From: an uncultured Ruminococcus sp.
Lineage (GTDB): Bacteria; Bacillota; Clostridia; Oscillospirales; Acutalibacteraceae
Length of the DNA: 20,994 nt
Assembly (NCBI GenBank): GCA_902803585.1
Contig: CADCQO010000023.1
Coordinates: 1-20,994 of the forward strand
Reading direction: 5' to 3'
Shown: in pieces, positions 1 to 7,469 of the stretch
Layout: each line of letters begins with the position of its first letter
Position numbering within the stretch: position 1 is the stretch's first letter
Position numbers and translations under genes: made by a program
The notes under the pieces: generated by a model
Told to the model about the DNA's origin: nothing
What the model saw: the letters and a program-made list of their open reading frames with translations, nothing else
Databases searched by the model: none

Positions 1-1333
1 AAAAGCCAGGAAAAGATGTATAGTTGCCTTCACGGATTACTCTCCAGAAGGTGCGCTCCTTATGTCCTGAGGCTTCATAGGCAAGCTGAATAGCGAAGCT
101 GTCGAAGGCGTTGAAGTGATTGCAGGTAATGACAGCACCGCAGTCAAGGTTGGTGAAGTTCTCCAGTCCCTTCATCTCTTTGATGATGAATTTCTTGTCT
201 TTGATGAGGTTGTTGACAAATTTGTGGGCAATCATGAAAGCAATTTTGGTTTTCAGCTTGTCCGTGATGCTTTTCTGGATATACTCGATTTCGTCAGGTT
301 CCAGCACACGGCCGGGCGGGTCAGTTTCTACGTCCTCGTCAAATCTGCCTTCCCGCTCGAACTGCTCGATCTTGTGCAGAATTTCTACACGATCCTTTGC
401 CCGCTTGTCACGGTTGATGCGGTTCAGGAAATTATCATCACGGTTGATTTCCGAAATAGCGAGTTTCAGCAGGTTTTCCTGCACAAGATTGTCCTTCGCC
501 TTTTCTTCGTCGGAATAAGAATGGAGAACGTCCAGAATCTCCTGATAGACAGACGTTTCCTTCGCATAGCGCCAGAAAATATCGGCGTGTTTGCAGTCTT
601 CATAGTGCCACGGTTTGCTGGTCATGATATAGTGCAGGATATTTGCCTGTTCGATAGGATAGGAAATATCGCAGAAAACTTCTGTGTTCCAGCGCTGGTC
701 AATCCAGTAAACGTGATCCTTGCAGATCAGGTTCAGATAATCCTCGTCCTGCGTAACGACAAAGTTATAGTAGTGCAGGTAGTCAATGAACTTATCCAGC
801 ACGAATTTCAGACGGAACTGTTCGCAGTTGATCAGCAGGATACCGGCGTTGAAGAAGTTATAGCGGGAAACGCCGACGACCTTTTCAACGTAAGTGCCGT
901 ATACGTCTACCTGAATCATGACTTGTTCATGGCAGGCTCCGACATAGGCATCTTTGATGTCGGTCATGTAGAATTCACTGATATCGCCCTGAACGACTGT
1001 ATCGCTGTCGATATAGATCGCTTTGGTGTATTCCGGATACATTTCTGCAATGAAAATGCGGTAGTAAGTGGTTTTGGAGTAATAATCCCGCAGGGGCAGC
1101 TTGTCAGAAATGGATTTCAGATAATCGGTCATGTCAACGAACTGTATTTCAAAGTTATCACGAGCCATTGCATTCACGGTGTCCTGCATTGCTTTTGAGA
1201 TTTCCGTGTGCAGTATGTATACGCGGTACTGAAACTCAGGGGAAGCGTTGACCATCATGGAATGCAGAGAAACGATGGTATACTTAACAAAGTTGTCATC
1301 ACAGGCATAAAAAATCGGAACAATTTTCTTCAT
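1..1333 (-). CDS. GT8 glycosyltransferase fused to PlsC-like acyltransferase (partial, C-terminus off window)
   Basis: 444 codons are visible, starting at ATG 1333 and leaving the window without a stop. Residues about 1-270 form a family 8 glycosyltransferase (GT-A fold, nucleotide-sugar donor, metal-dependent), with the DxD motif in YIDSDTVVQG (D109, D111), NAGILLIN near 162-169 and HYIMTSKPWHY near 244-253. A charged linker of about 100 residues follows. From about 375 a lysophospholipid acyltransferase-like domain begins, with the HX4D motif NHFNAFD (H406, D411) and a conserved-looking FWRVIREGNYTSFPG stretch at the edge. The gene starts 4 bases after the stop of the preceding GT8 gene, so it is the third gene of a minus-strand operon. 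I infer that it both glycosylates and acylates a membrane lipid or lipid-linked glycan. The substrate cannot be read from the sequence. The fusion is continuous in frame with no stop. Confidence 0.85.
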   Translation of the reverse strand, partial: MKKIVPIFYACDDNFVKYTIVSLHSMMVNASPEFQYRVYILHTEISKAMQDTVNAMARDNFEIQFVDMTDYLKSISDKLPLRDYYSKTTYYRIFIAEMYPEYTKAIYIDSDTVVQGDISEFYMTDIKDAYVGACHEQVMIQVDVYGTYVEKVVGVSRYNFFNAGILLINCEQFRLKFVLDKFIDYLHYYNFVVTQDEDYLNLICKDHVYWIDQRWNTEVFCDISYPIEQANILHYIMTSKPWHYEDCKHADIFWRYAKETSVYQEILDVLHSYSDEEKAKDNLVQENLLKLAISEINRDDNFLNRINRDKRAKDRVEILHKIEQFEREGRFDEDVETDPPGRVLEPDEIEYIQKSITDKLKTKIAFMIAHKFVNNLIKDKKFIIKEMKGLENFTNLDCGAVITCNHFNAFDSFAIQLAYEASGHKERTFWRVIREGNYTSFPGF

Positions 1334-1337
1334 AATT

Positions 1338-2168
1338 TCATATCCTTGTCTTAAAATTTTCCCTCAAGGTCTGATACTCTTCCAATATATCGTCAAACTG
1401 ATGATACTTGAAGACAGAATGTACCTTGTCAACGTGCCATTGCTTGATATTGTCAATATGAGGACGGGGCAGCCAGAAAAGCCGTTTGGAAAAATGGCGG
1501 ATAATGGTGTGCCGATGCAGGAATTTCTGATCGTTATAACGCTGCGGCAGCACCTTCCGGCGGGTAGTTGCACGGATAAGGGCGCTCTGGTCGGCAAAAG
1601 TGAGCTTTTTACGCCGCAGCCATTCTCTTGCCTTCGCAAACAACTGTGTTCTGCGGCATTCCTGCATATTGAACAGCAGAACGCCCGCATTGATGTAGCG
1701 GGGATTGATAAGATATTTTCCGTAATGATCGGGAGCTGCTGCATATTCATACCCTTTCAGGTCAATATTCCATAGCAGGAGGATATCCCGATTGAACATG
1801 ATGTCGATATCAAGATAAAGCAGTTTGTCGGGAAATGTATCAAACTGGTCGGCAAACAGCCGTATCAGGGTATAGGGTGAGCAATAAGCGCCCTCGTTCG
1901 GACAGCCGGAAAAATACTGCCGGTAGTAGTTTGTCACATCATAAAGCACCGCACGGCTGTCGGGGTGGTAGCGCCGGATCACCTCGTTCAGAAAGTCCAC
2001 CTGTTCGGGCGGTATGGGTATATATTTCGGGTCAAGGTCGGAAACGTCCATCGTAAACAGGTGAAAGGTAAACGGTTCTTTGGATTCCGTCCGCTTCAGG
2101 ATAGACAGCACACAGGTCAGCACACCGTCAAATACACCGGCATTCCCGCAGAAAAGTATATCAATCAT
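1338..2168 (-). CDS. GT8 family glycosyltransferase
   Basis: 276 aa with no signal peptide or membrane segment, so probably cytoplasmic at the membrane face. GT8 features are a DxD motif in LLYLDIDIMFN (D120, D122) for Mn2+/nucleotide-sugar binding, YINAGVLLFNMQE near 158-170, and FADQSALI near 196, where the family has its D-Q motif. The start ATG overlaps the stop of the upstream acyltransferase gene by 8 bases (ATGATTGA), which indicates translational coupling. Members of this family transfer galactose or glucose to lipopolysaccharide, teichoic acid-like polymers or proteins. Here the acyltransferase neighbours on both sides point to a lipid-anchored glycan, but acceptor and sugar are unknown. 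Confidence 0.85.
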   Translation of the reverse strand: MIDILFCGNAGVFDGVLTCVLSILKRTESKEPFTFHLFTMDVSDLDPKYIPIPPEQVDFLNEVIRRYHPDSRAVLYDVTNYYRQYFSGCPNEGAYCSPYTLIRLFADQFDTFPDKLLYLDIDIMFNRDILLLWNIDLKGYEYAAAPDHYGKYLINPRYINAGVLLFNMQECRRTQLFAKAREWLRRKKLTFADQSALIRATTRRKVLPQRYNDQKFLHRHTIIRHFSKRLFWLPRPHIDNIKQWHVDKVHSVFKYHQFDDILEEYQTLRENFKTRI

Positions 2169-2946
2169 TTTCTTTCTCCCTCTTTATATAGCGAATCTGT
2201 TCATGGTCTGAGGTTTTTGCCCGTTCGCACATAGCGTGATAGACACGGTTTCTCAGATCTTTTCGCCGTTCTTTGAGCGGTAATGCGGGATCAGGGTAAA
2301 ACGGCCCGTCTATATAAGTGATAATTTTCGGTTCTTTGCCGTGTTTCCGCTTATGGTAGGTGTTCGTAAAACAGTAGACGGGTGCCGAAAGTTTGGCCGG
2401 ATAGGTAAAGGAAGTGTCCACAAAGGGGCGGATACGGGTGTAATACGGCCATATATGCGCCTCCGGATAGACAACAACCGTGTGTCTGCGCCGGATATGC
2501 GTTTCGATTGCCTCATTGAAATGGCGGAACGCCGATTTTTCATCGGGAATTGGCAAAGCGCCGAGAGAAGGCGTTACCTTGCCAAGCCACGGCATAGAAA
2601 CATTGTTGGGGTGTACAATGACATAGTCGTGTCGGGGAAAATTCAGCAGGCTGGGGATAAAGGCATCTCCGATAATCTGCGTATGATTGCCGTACATGAA
2701 GTAGCCCTTTTTTCTGCATTCCCGAAAAGCCTTTTTGCCGACAATCTTCTGGTGAAAGGTCAGCTTCACATAGAAAAATGCCACTGGGGTTGCTACGATT
2801 CTGTACCAGAAAAAGTGCGTGAACCGCTTGAAGAGGGAATTGTGAATATATATATAATTTTCGTCAATATGCTTTGGCGTGATTTGTGCGACAGAAAACT
2901 CGTCTTTCAGCTCATCTGTATAATAAATAACCTTGCGCTTGTCCAT
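2161..2946 (-). CDS. PlsC-like lysophospholipid acyltransferase
   Basis: 261 aa from ATG 2946, chosen because GGGAGGAG lies just upstream. An in-frame ATG at 2994 would add 16 residues but has no ribosome site. The core looks like the 1-acylglycerol-3-phosphate O-acyltransferase fold. The motif GNHTQIIGDAF (H88, D94) corresponds to the catalytic HX4D but has five residues between H and D. PEAHIW (151-156) sits where the family has its PEG(T/S) phosphate-binding motif. A hydrophobic segment at 46-61 suggests membrane association. First gene of the minus-strand operon, with the consensus promoter at 3047-3075. It probably acylates a lysolipid or glycolipid intermediate processed by the two following GT8 proteins. 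The spacing variant could mean a distinct acyl acceptor or donor. Confidence 0.78.
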   Translation of the reverse strand: MDKRKVIYYTDELKDEFSVAQITPKHIDENYIYIHNSLFKRFTHFFWYRIVATPVAFFYVKLTFHQKIVGKKAFRECRKKGYFMYGNHTQIIGDAFIPSLLNFPRHDYVIVHPNNVSMPWLGKVTPSLGALPIPDEKSAFRHFNEAIETHIRRRHTVVVYPEAHIWPYYTRIRPFVDTSFTYPAKLSAPVYCFTNTYHKRKHGKEPKIITYIDGPFYPDPALPLKERRKDLRNRVYHAMCERAKTSDHEQIRYIKREKEND

Positions 2947-3046
2947 GGCTCCTCCCTTAACATGGTGATAACAGCAGGAAACGGGGCACATCACACCGTT
3001 CCTCTGCCGGAATAATACAGCGTCAACATAACTATCCTACCCTATA

Positions 3047-3075
3047 ATTATACTGGTTATGATATTATCTGTCAA
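3047..3075 (-). promoter_or_regulatory. Sigma-A consensus promoter of the acyltransferase/GT8 operon
   Basis: On the minus strand TTGACA (3075-3070), a 17-base spacer, then TATAAT (3052-3047): both hexamers match consensus perfectly at ideal spacing. The predicted transcript start is near 3040, giving a leader of about 95 bases before ATG 2946. Confidence 0.85.
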
Positions 3076-3096
3076 TAACTTCATTTTAACCTAAAT

Positions 3097-3150
3097 GGGC
3101 AAGAAGCTCCCGCCTCTAAGCGTTAGTATAGGCGGCGGAAGTATGTCACC
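3097..3150 (+). mobile_element. Hairpin resembling an IS200/IS605-family right end (possible remnant)
   Basis: The segment begins GGGCAAGAAGCTCCCGCC, continues with a short stem-loop (CCGCCT and TA pairing with TA and AGGCGG around an AGCGTTAG loop), and ends AAGTATGTCAC. This order (GGGCAAGAAGCTCCC, hairpin, short single-stranded tail ending in a TCAC/TTGAC-like sequence) resembles, from memory, the right ends of IS605-type TnpB elements, which also encode the 3' end of the omega RNA. No tnpA or tnpB is present. It could be a solo end, a small palindrome-associated element, or an unrelated hairpin. Confidence 0.35.
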
Positions 3151-3363
3151 TTGCTGAGGCAATCGGTTCCGGCCGCCGGTTATACTGTGGAAAATTCAAG
3201 GCAGTAAGGCTGATATGTGAAAGGAAAGTATTATCAGAGTATACATGATGTGTAAAAAATGGTATTTCGTCCGGTGAAATGCCTTTCCTGATGATATTTC
3301 AGGGAAAACGATACAAGATTTCCGATTTTCCTGTCCATTTTGTTAGGATTTCATAACTCTCGC

Positions 3364-3392
3364 TTGACAAATCACGGTGTAAATAGTATAAT
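3364..3392 (+). promoter_or_regulatory. Sigma-A consensus promoter of the Ca2+-ATPase/ter operon
   Basis: TTGACA (3364-3369), a 17-base spacer, TATAAT (3387-3392): a perfect consensus promoter. The predicted start is near 3399, leaving about 69 bases of leader before ATG 3468. No second promoter was found before the terD genes. Confidence 0.88.
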
Positions 3393-3419
3393 TTTGACTG
3401 TGAAGTAAATTTATTCATG

Positions 3420-3443
3420 TCTGAAAGCCGGAAAACTTTCAGA
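3420..3443 (+). other. Stem-loop in the ATPase 5' leader
   Basis: TCTGAAAG (3420-3427) pairs perfectly with CTTTCAGA (3436-3443) around an 8-base loop. It lies about 20 bases into the predicted mRNA and 12 bases before the ribosome site, so it may affect mRNA stability or bind a regulator. It also makes an upstream in-frame ATG at 3417 an unlikely start. Confidence 0.5.
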
Positions 3444-3467
3444 CGGAGAGGTGTGAGGGAGCAGACT

Positions 3468-6107
3468 ATGAAACTTAAAGGTTTAACAGATGCGGAAGTA
3501 CTCAAAAGCCGTGAGGAACATGGTACCAATGAATTGACGCAGATTCCTCCTGACCCGCTGTGGAAGAAGATTCTCGAGGGTTTTACAGACCCTATGATTA
3601 TCATTCTTCTGGTAGCGCTGGTTGTACAGGTGGTGCTGGTCTGCATCGGGCAGGCGGAGTGGTTTGAGCCTGTCGGCGTCCTGATTGCTATTCTGATTGC
3701 AAATGGCGTTTCGTCTATCAGTGAATATCGTCAGGAAAACAAGGCTTCTGCACTGAAGCAGGAGGAAGAGGCCAAGGAAACAGCGAAGGTGCTTCGTGAC
3801 GGCACTCTGAAAGAAATCCATGTCAGTGAAGTTGTTGTCGGTGATATCGTCTTTGTACAGGCGGGCGACAAGCTCCCTGCGGACGGTACAATGGTAGAGG
3901 GCGACATCAGAGTCGACCAGTCTGCCCTGAACGGCGAAACAGAAGAAGCTAAAAAAGGCGTGAATACCAACAACGAGAAATTCGACAAAAAAGACCTGCT
4001 CAACGGGTTCTATGTTTACAGAGGAACTGTTGTCTGCGGCGGTGAAGGCTATGTCCGTATTGACGAGGTCGGCGATGCAACCCTGTTCGGTCAGCTCGCA
4101 CTCGAAGTACAGGAAGAAACAAGAGCAACGCCCCTGCAGCTCAAGCTGGGAAAACTGGCAAAGCAGATCTCTGTATTCGGTTATATCGGTGCGGGTGCTA
4201 TCATTGTTGCAGTACTGCTGAAAGCACTGCTGACAGGCAATATCCCGACCGATTTCCTCGGCTGGCTGAAGCTGATTATGAACGCTATCACCGTAGCCGT
4301 TACCGTTATCGTCTGTGCAGTACCGGAAGGTCTGCCGATGCTGACCTCTATTCTTCTCTCTTTCCAGAGCCTGAGAATGGCAAAGGATAACGTCCTTGTC
4401 CGTAAGATCAACGGTCTGGAAACAGCCGGCAGCCTCAGCCTGCTCTTCAGCGATAAGACAGGTACAATCACCGAAGGCAAACTGTCCGTTGTAGAACTGG
4501 CAACAGGCAATGTCAAGGTTTATCAGAAGCTTTCCGAAATGGATAAGAACCTTTCGCTGGATATTATTACTGGTATCGGTATCAACAACGGTGCCGTGGC
4601 AAGTGAAGGTGCTATCATCGGCGGCAACAGCACAGACCGTGCACTGATGGCTTTTCTGGTGGATTCTGATGCTGTCAACAGCATGAGCAAAGAAGATGTC
4701 AAGTCTTTCAATGCTTTTGATTCCGCTAAGAAATATTCCAGCGTTACTATCAAAAAAGACGGTTCCAGCGTCACCTATATCAAGGGCGCACCGGAGAAGA
4801 TCATTGAAAGATGCACCCACTATATAGATGAAAAGGGTCAGGTAAAGCCCCTGACAGAGAGAAACTACCTCACCAGTTATATGGATACACAGGCAGGACG
4901 TTCCATGCGTTTGCTGGCAGTAGCCAAAGCAAACGGCGACAATGCGGACGGCGACCTTACACTGATCTGTGTCCTCAGTATCCGTGATAACGTCAGAAAA
5001 GAAGCAGTTGATGCGATTAAGGAAGTACAGAATGCAGGTATTCAGGTTGTTATGGTAACCGGCGACAGAAAAGAAACCGCCGTTGCGATTGCGAAGGAAG
5101 CAGGTCTTCTGACTTCTAAGGACGATGTAGCGCTGACTTCTGCTGAACTGGCAGAAAAGTCAGACGATGAGATGAAAAAGATCATGCCGCATCTGCGTGT
5201 TGTATCCAGAGCACTGCCGACCGATAAGAGCCGTCTTGTCAGAATTGCACAGGAAATGGACTATGTTGTCGGTATGACGGGTGACGGCGTTAACGACTCA
5301 CCTGCACTGAAAAAGGCAGACGTTGGCTTTGCAATGGGCAGCGGTACAGAAGTTGCCAAAGAAGCCGGAGATATCACCATTCTGGACGATAACTTCCTGT
5401 CTATCGAAAAAGCAATCCTCTACGGCAGAACGATGTTCAAGAGCATCAGAAAGTTCCTGATCTTCCAGCTGACCGTTAACGTAGCAGCAGTACTGATCTG
5501 CTTCCTCGGCCCGCTCCTCGGTGCCAATGTTGTGCTGACAGTTGTTCAGCTGCTCCTTATCAACCTTGCAATGGATACACTCGCAGCTATCGCATTCGGC
5601 AGTGAGCCTGCCTTGAAGGAATACATGAAGGACAAGCCCGTACCGAGAAAAGAAAGCATTGTTACCGGCAAGATGTTTGCACAGATTCTGGTCAATGCGC
5701 TTTATATCACTGTTGTATGTCTTGGCATTCTCTTCATTCCGTTCATGTGCGGCTGGTTCGGTCATCAGGGCTGGATGAGTCTTGCTGATCCGGCAAAAGA
5801 AGCCTCAATGATTTACCTGCGCTCCGGGCTGTTCGCTACCTTCATGATGGCGATTACATGGAACGGCTTCAATGCCCGCACCGAGCATATCAATGTATTC
5901 GAACATCTGGGCAGAAATAAGACCTTCCTTGTTGTTATGCTGGTTATTTTCGCCCTGCAGATGGTATTCGTTACCTTTGGCGGAGAGTTCCTCGATGTAC
6001 ACGCTCTTGAGCCTATGCACTGGCTGATCTGCATTGGTCTGTCCATCATGGTCATTCCGATCGATATGATCCGCAAGGCTATTACAAAAGTAGTTTCCAA
6101 GAAGTAA
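3468..6107 (+). CDS. Calcium-translocating P-type ATPase, PMCA-like (type IIB)
   Basis: 879 aa from ATG 3468, which has GAGGGAG six bases upstream. An in-frame ATG at 3417 lies inside a hairpin and lacks a ribosome site. Order: short cytoplasmic N-terminus, M1-M2, actuator domain with LNGETE (a variant of TGES), M3-M4 with VPEGLP (E287), phosphorylation motif SDKTGT (D329), nucleotide-binding domain with KGAPE, hinge MTGDGVNDSP (from M603), then M5-M10. QLTVNVAAV in M5 and INLAMDTLAAIAFG in M6 match plasma-membrane Ca2+ pumps better than SERCA. It should export Ca2+ at the cost of ATP. First gene of the ter operon and its only obvious ion transporter, so it probably sets the Ca2+ level seen by the TerD proteins. 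Confidence 0.92.
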   Translation: MKLKGLTDAEVLKSREEHGTNELTQIPPDPLWKKILEGFTDPMIIILLVALVVQVVLVCIGQAEWFEPVGVLIAILIANGVSSISEYRQENKASALKQEEEAKETAKVLRDGTLKEIHVSEVVVGDIVFVQAGDKLPADGTMVEGDIRVDQSALNGETEEAKKGVNTNNEKFDKKDLLNGFYVYRGTVVCGGEGYVRIDEVGDATLFGQLALEVQEETRATPLQLKLGKLAKQISVFGYIGAGAIIVAVLLKALLTGNIPTDFLGWLKLIMNAITVAVTVIVCAVPEGLPMLTSILLSFQSLRMAKDNVLVRKINGLETAGSLSLLFSDKTGTITEGKLSVVELATGNVKVYQKLSEMDKNLSLDIITGIGINNGAVASEGAIIGGNSTDRALMAFLVDSDAVNSMSKEDVKSFNAFDSAKKYSSVTIKKDGSSVTYIKGAPEKIIERCTHYIDEKGQVKPLTERNYLTSYMDTQAGRSMRLLAVAKANGDNADGDLTLICVLSIRDNVRKEAVDAIKEVQNAGIQVVMVTGDRKETAVAIAKEAGLLTSKDDVALTSAELAEKSDDEMKKIMPHLRVVSRALPTDKSRLVRIAQEMDYVVGMTGDGVNDSPALKKADVGFAMGSGTEVAKEAGDITILDDNFLSIEKAILYGRTMFKSIRKFLIFQLTVNVAAVLICFLGPLLGANVVLTVVQLLLINLAMDTLAAIAFGSEPALKEYMKDKPVPRKESIVTGKMFAQILVNALYITVVCLGILFIPFMCGWFGHQGWMSLADPAKEASMIYLRSGLFATFMMAITWNGFNARTEHINVFEHLGRNKTFLVVMLVIFALQMVFVTFGGEFLDVHALEPMHWLICIGLSIMVIPIDMIRKAITKVVSKK

Positions 6108-6110
6108 ATC

Positions 6111-6132
6111 ACAGGGTCCACAGCGACCCTGT
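6111..6132 (+). other. Intergenic stem-loop before terD
   Basis: ACAGGGTC (6111-6118) pairs perfectly with GACCCTGT (6125-6132) around a 6-base loop, starting 3 bases after the ATPase stop. No U-run follows on the plus strand (TGAATAAAAAAAC), so it is a poor terminator. It may protect or define an mRNA end, allowing terD to be expressed above the ATPase. Confidence 0.5.
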
Positions 6133-6167
6133 TGAATAAAAAAACAATTATCAGGAGGTAATTTATC

Positions 6168-6746
6168 ATGGCAGTTAGTTTATCAAAAGGACAGAAAGTC
6201 GACCTGACAAAGGGCAACCCGGGTTTATCCAAGCTGATTATCGGTCTTGGCTGGGACACCAACAAGTATGACGGCGGCTTTGACTTTGACCTCGATGCTT
6301 CTGCGTTCCTTTGCGGCGACAACGGCAGAGTATTCGACGATAAGGATTTCATCTTCTACGGCAATCTGAAGCACGCTTCCGGTTCAGTTGAGCATACCGG
6401 TGATAATACAACCGGTGCCGGCGAGGGCGACGACGAAGTTATCAAGGTAGATCTGGCTCTCGTTCCTGCTAACGTCAGCAGAATCGCTTTCACTGTAACC
6501 ATCTATGAATCCGACAAGCGCAACCAGAACTTCGGTCAGGTCAGCAACGCTTATATTCACATCATCGATCAGGTAACTGGTACAGAAGTTATCCGTTATG
6601 ATCTGGGTGAGGATTTCTCCGTAGAAACAGCTGTTGTTGTCGGCGAGCTGTATCGTCACAACGGCGAGTGGAAGTTCAATGCTATCGGCAGCGGTTTCCA
6701 GGGCGGACTGTATGCTCTTTGCCAGAACTTCGGCGTAAACGTCTGA
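6168..6746 (+). CDS. terD: TerD family calcium-binding stress protein
   Basis: 192 aa, the normal size of a single TerD domain. It opens with MAVSLSKGQKVDLTK, the usual TerD N-terminus. It keeps the acidic metal-binding stretch DFDLDAS (39-45), the GDNTTG loop (78-83) followed by GEGDDE, and the closing FNAIGSGF...LCQNFGV. Family members bind Ca2+ and are tied to tellurite, phage and envelope stress. The protein is soluble with no signal peptide. AGGAGGT lies 8 bases before the ATG, the strongest ribosome site in the operon, so this is probably its most abundant product. It follows the Ca2+ pump by 60 bases. Confidence 0.95.
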   Translation: MAVSLSKGQKVDLTKGNPGLSKLIIGLGWDTNKYDGGFDFDLDASAFLCGDNGRVFDDKDFIFYGNLKHASGSVEHTGDNTTGAGEGDDEVIKVDLALVPANVSRIAFTVTIYESDKRNQNFGQVSNAYIHIIDQVTGTEVIRYDLGEDFSVETAVVVGELYRHNGEWKFNAIGSGFQGGLYALCQNFGVNV

Positions 6747-6780
6747 TTCCTTCATACGACACACAAGAGAAGGTGAAGTA

Positions 6781-7377
6781 ATGCCAGTTAGCTTACAGAA
6801 AGGTCAGAAGGTAGAGCTTCGCAAATCAACCGGCGGTGAACTGACAAGGGTTATTGTAGGTCTCGGCTGGGATGAAGTAAAAATTACCAGAGGCTTTTTC
6901 CTGAAAAAGAACCAGCAGGATATCGATTGCGATGCTTCGGCTTTTTTACTGCAGAATGACGTATTGATGTCTTCTCAGGATGTTGTGTATTTTGGTAATC
7001 TTACACACAAAAGTGGCTGCGTGAACCACATGGGCGATAACCTGACAGGCGGTACCGGTGAGAAAAACGATGATGAACAGATTATCGTTGATCTGCAAAG
7101 ACTGCCGATGAGTTACAACAAAATTGTGTTTGTTGTCAATATCTATCAGGCTCGTGAACGCAGACAGCACTTCGGAATGCTCCAGAATGCCTATATCCGT
7201 ATCTGTGATGACGGAGGACAGGAACTGTGCAGATATCCTTTGAATGAAAATTATCAGAATATGACAGCAATGATTTTTGGCGAGCTGTACCGTTACAACG
7301 GCGTGTGGAAATTCAATGCCATCGGTCAGCCGACTGTGGATAACAGCGTGTCAGATCTTGCAGAGAGATATCGGTAA
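6781..7377 (+). CDS. TerD family protein with insertion (second TerD)
   Basis: 198 aa, starting 34 bases after terD with AGAAGG upstream. The fold is TerD (MPVSLQKGQKVELRK, GLGW, GDNLTGG near 85-91, NAYIRICD, FGELYRYNGVWKFNAIG). It carries an extra segment, RGFFLKKNQQ, before the metal motif, which reads DIDCDAS (47-53), so the aspartates are retained but shifted. The C-terminus diverges after FNAIG into QPTVDNSVSDLAERYR, without the LCQNFGV ending of the first copy. It is probably a paralogue with a different partner surface, perhaps pairing with TerD or with the following AAA+ protein. A terminator hairpin follows its stop codon. Confidence 0.9.
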   Translation: MPVSLQKGQKVELRKSTGGELTRVIVGLGWDEVKITRGFFLKKNQQDIDCDASAFLLQNDVLMSSQDVVYFGNLTHKSGCVNHMGDNLTGGTGEKNDDEQIIVDLQRLPMSYNKIVFVVNIYQARERRQHFGMLQNAYIRICDDGGQELCRYPLNENYQNMTAMIFGELYRYNGVWKFNAIGQPTVDNSVSDLAERYR

Positions 7378-7398
7378 TTATTTGCAGACTCATACAAG

Positions 7399-7440
7399 AC
7401 AGAGCGGAAATTCTTTTAATTGATTTCTGCTCTGTTTTTT
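7399..7440 (+). terminator. Intrinsic terminator inside the ter operon
   Basis: A 13-bp stem (7399-7411 with 7423-7435; one G-T wobble, core CAGAGC/GCTCTG) is followed by six T residues. It lies between the second terD and the AAA+-TerD gene. No promoter is visible in the 29 bases before the next ATG, so it probably acts as a partial terminator that lowers expression of the downstream enzymes. Confidence 0.8.
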
Positions 7441-7469
7441 GCATCATGTGAGAAAAAGGAGCTGATAAA

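Larger units (their letters stand above)
2947..3467. other. Divergent intergenic regulatory region
   Basis: 521 bases without a convincing gene between the lipid-glycosylation operon (minus) and the Ca2+-ATPase/ter operon (plus). It holds two outward-facing consensus promoters, an IS605-like hairpin, a GC-rich patch with a short palindrome (ccggccgccgg, 3169-3179) and the ATPase 5' leader. Bases about 3180-3360 show no further structure that I can name. Confidence 0.8.

Noticed and set aside
116..1198. 360-codon plus-strand open frame
   Set aside because: It is antisense to the GT8-PlsC gene, which has clear catalytic motifs and operon context; the plus-strand frame has no ribosome site or recognisable motif.
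3417..3467. Upstream ATG giving 17 extra residues on the Ca2+-ATPase
   Set aside because: It lies at the base of a leader hairpin without a ribosome site; ATG 3468 has GAGGGAG at good spacing.
3483..4820. 445-codon minus-strand open frame
   Set aside because: Antisense to the Ca2+-ATPase; Cys/Gln/Asp-rich composition typical of a shadow frame, with no domain and no ribosome site.
6111..6132. Terminator between the Ca2+-ATPase and terD
   Set aside because: The stem is good but an A-rich, not T-rich, stretch follows, so it is listed only as a stem-loop.
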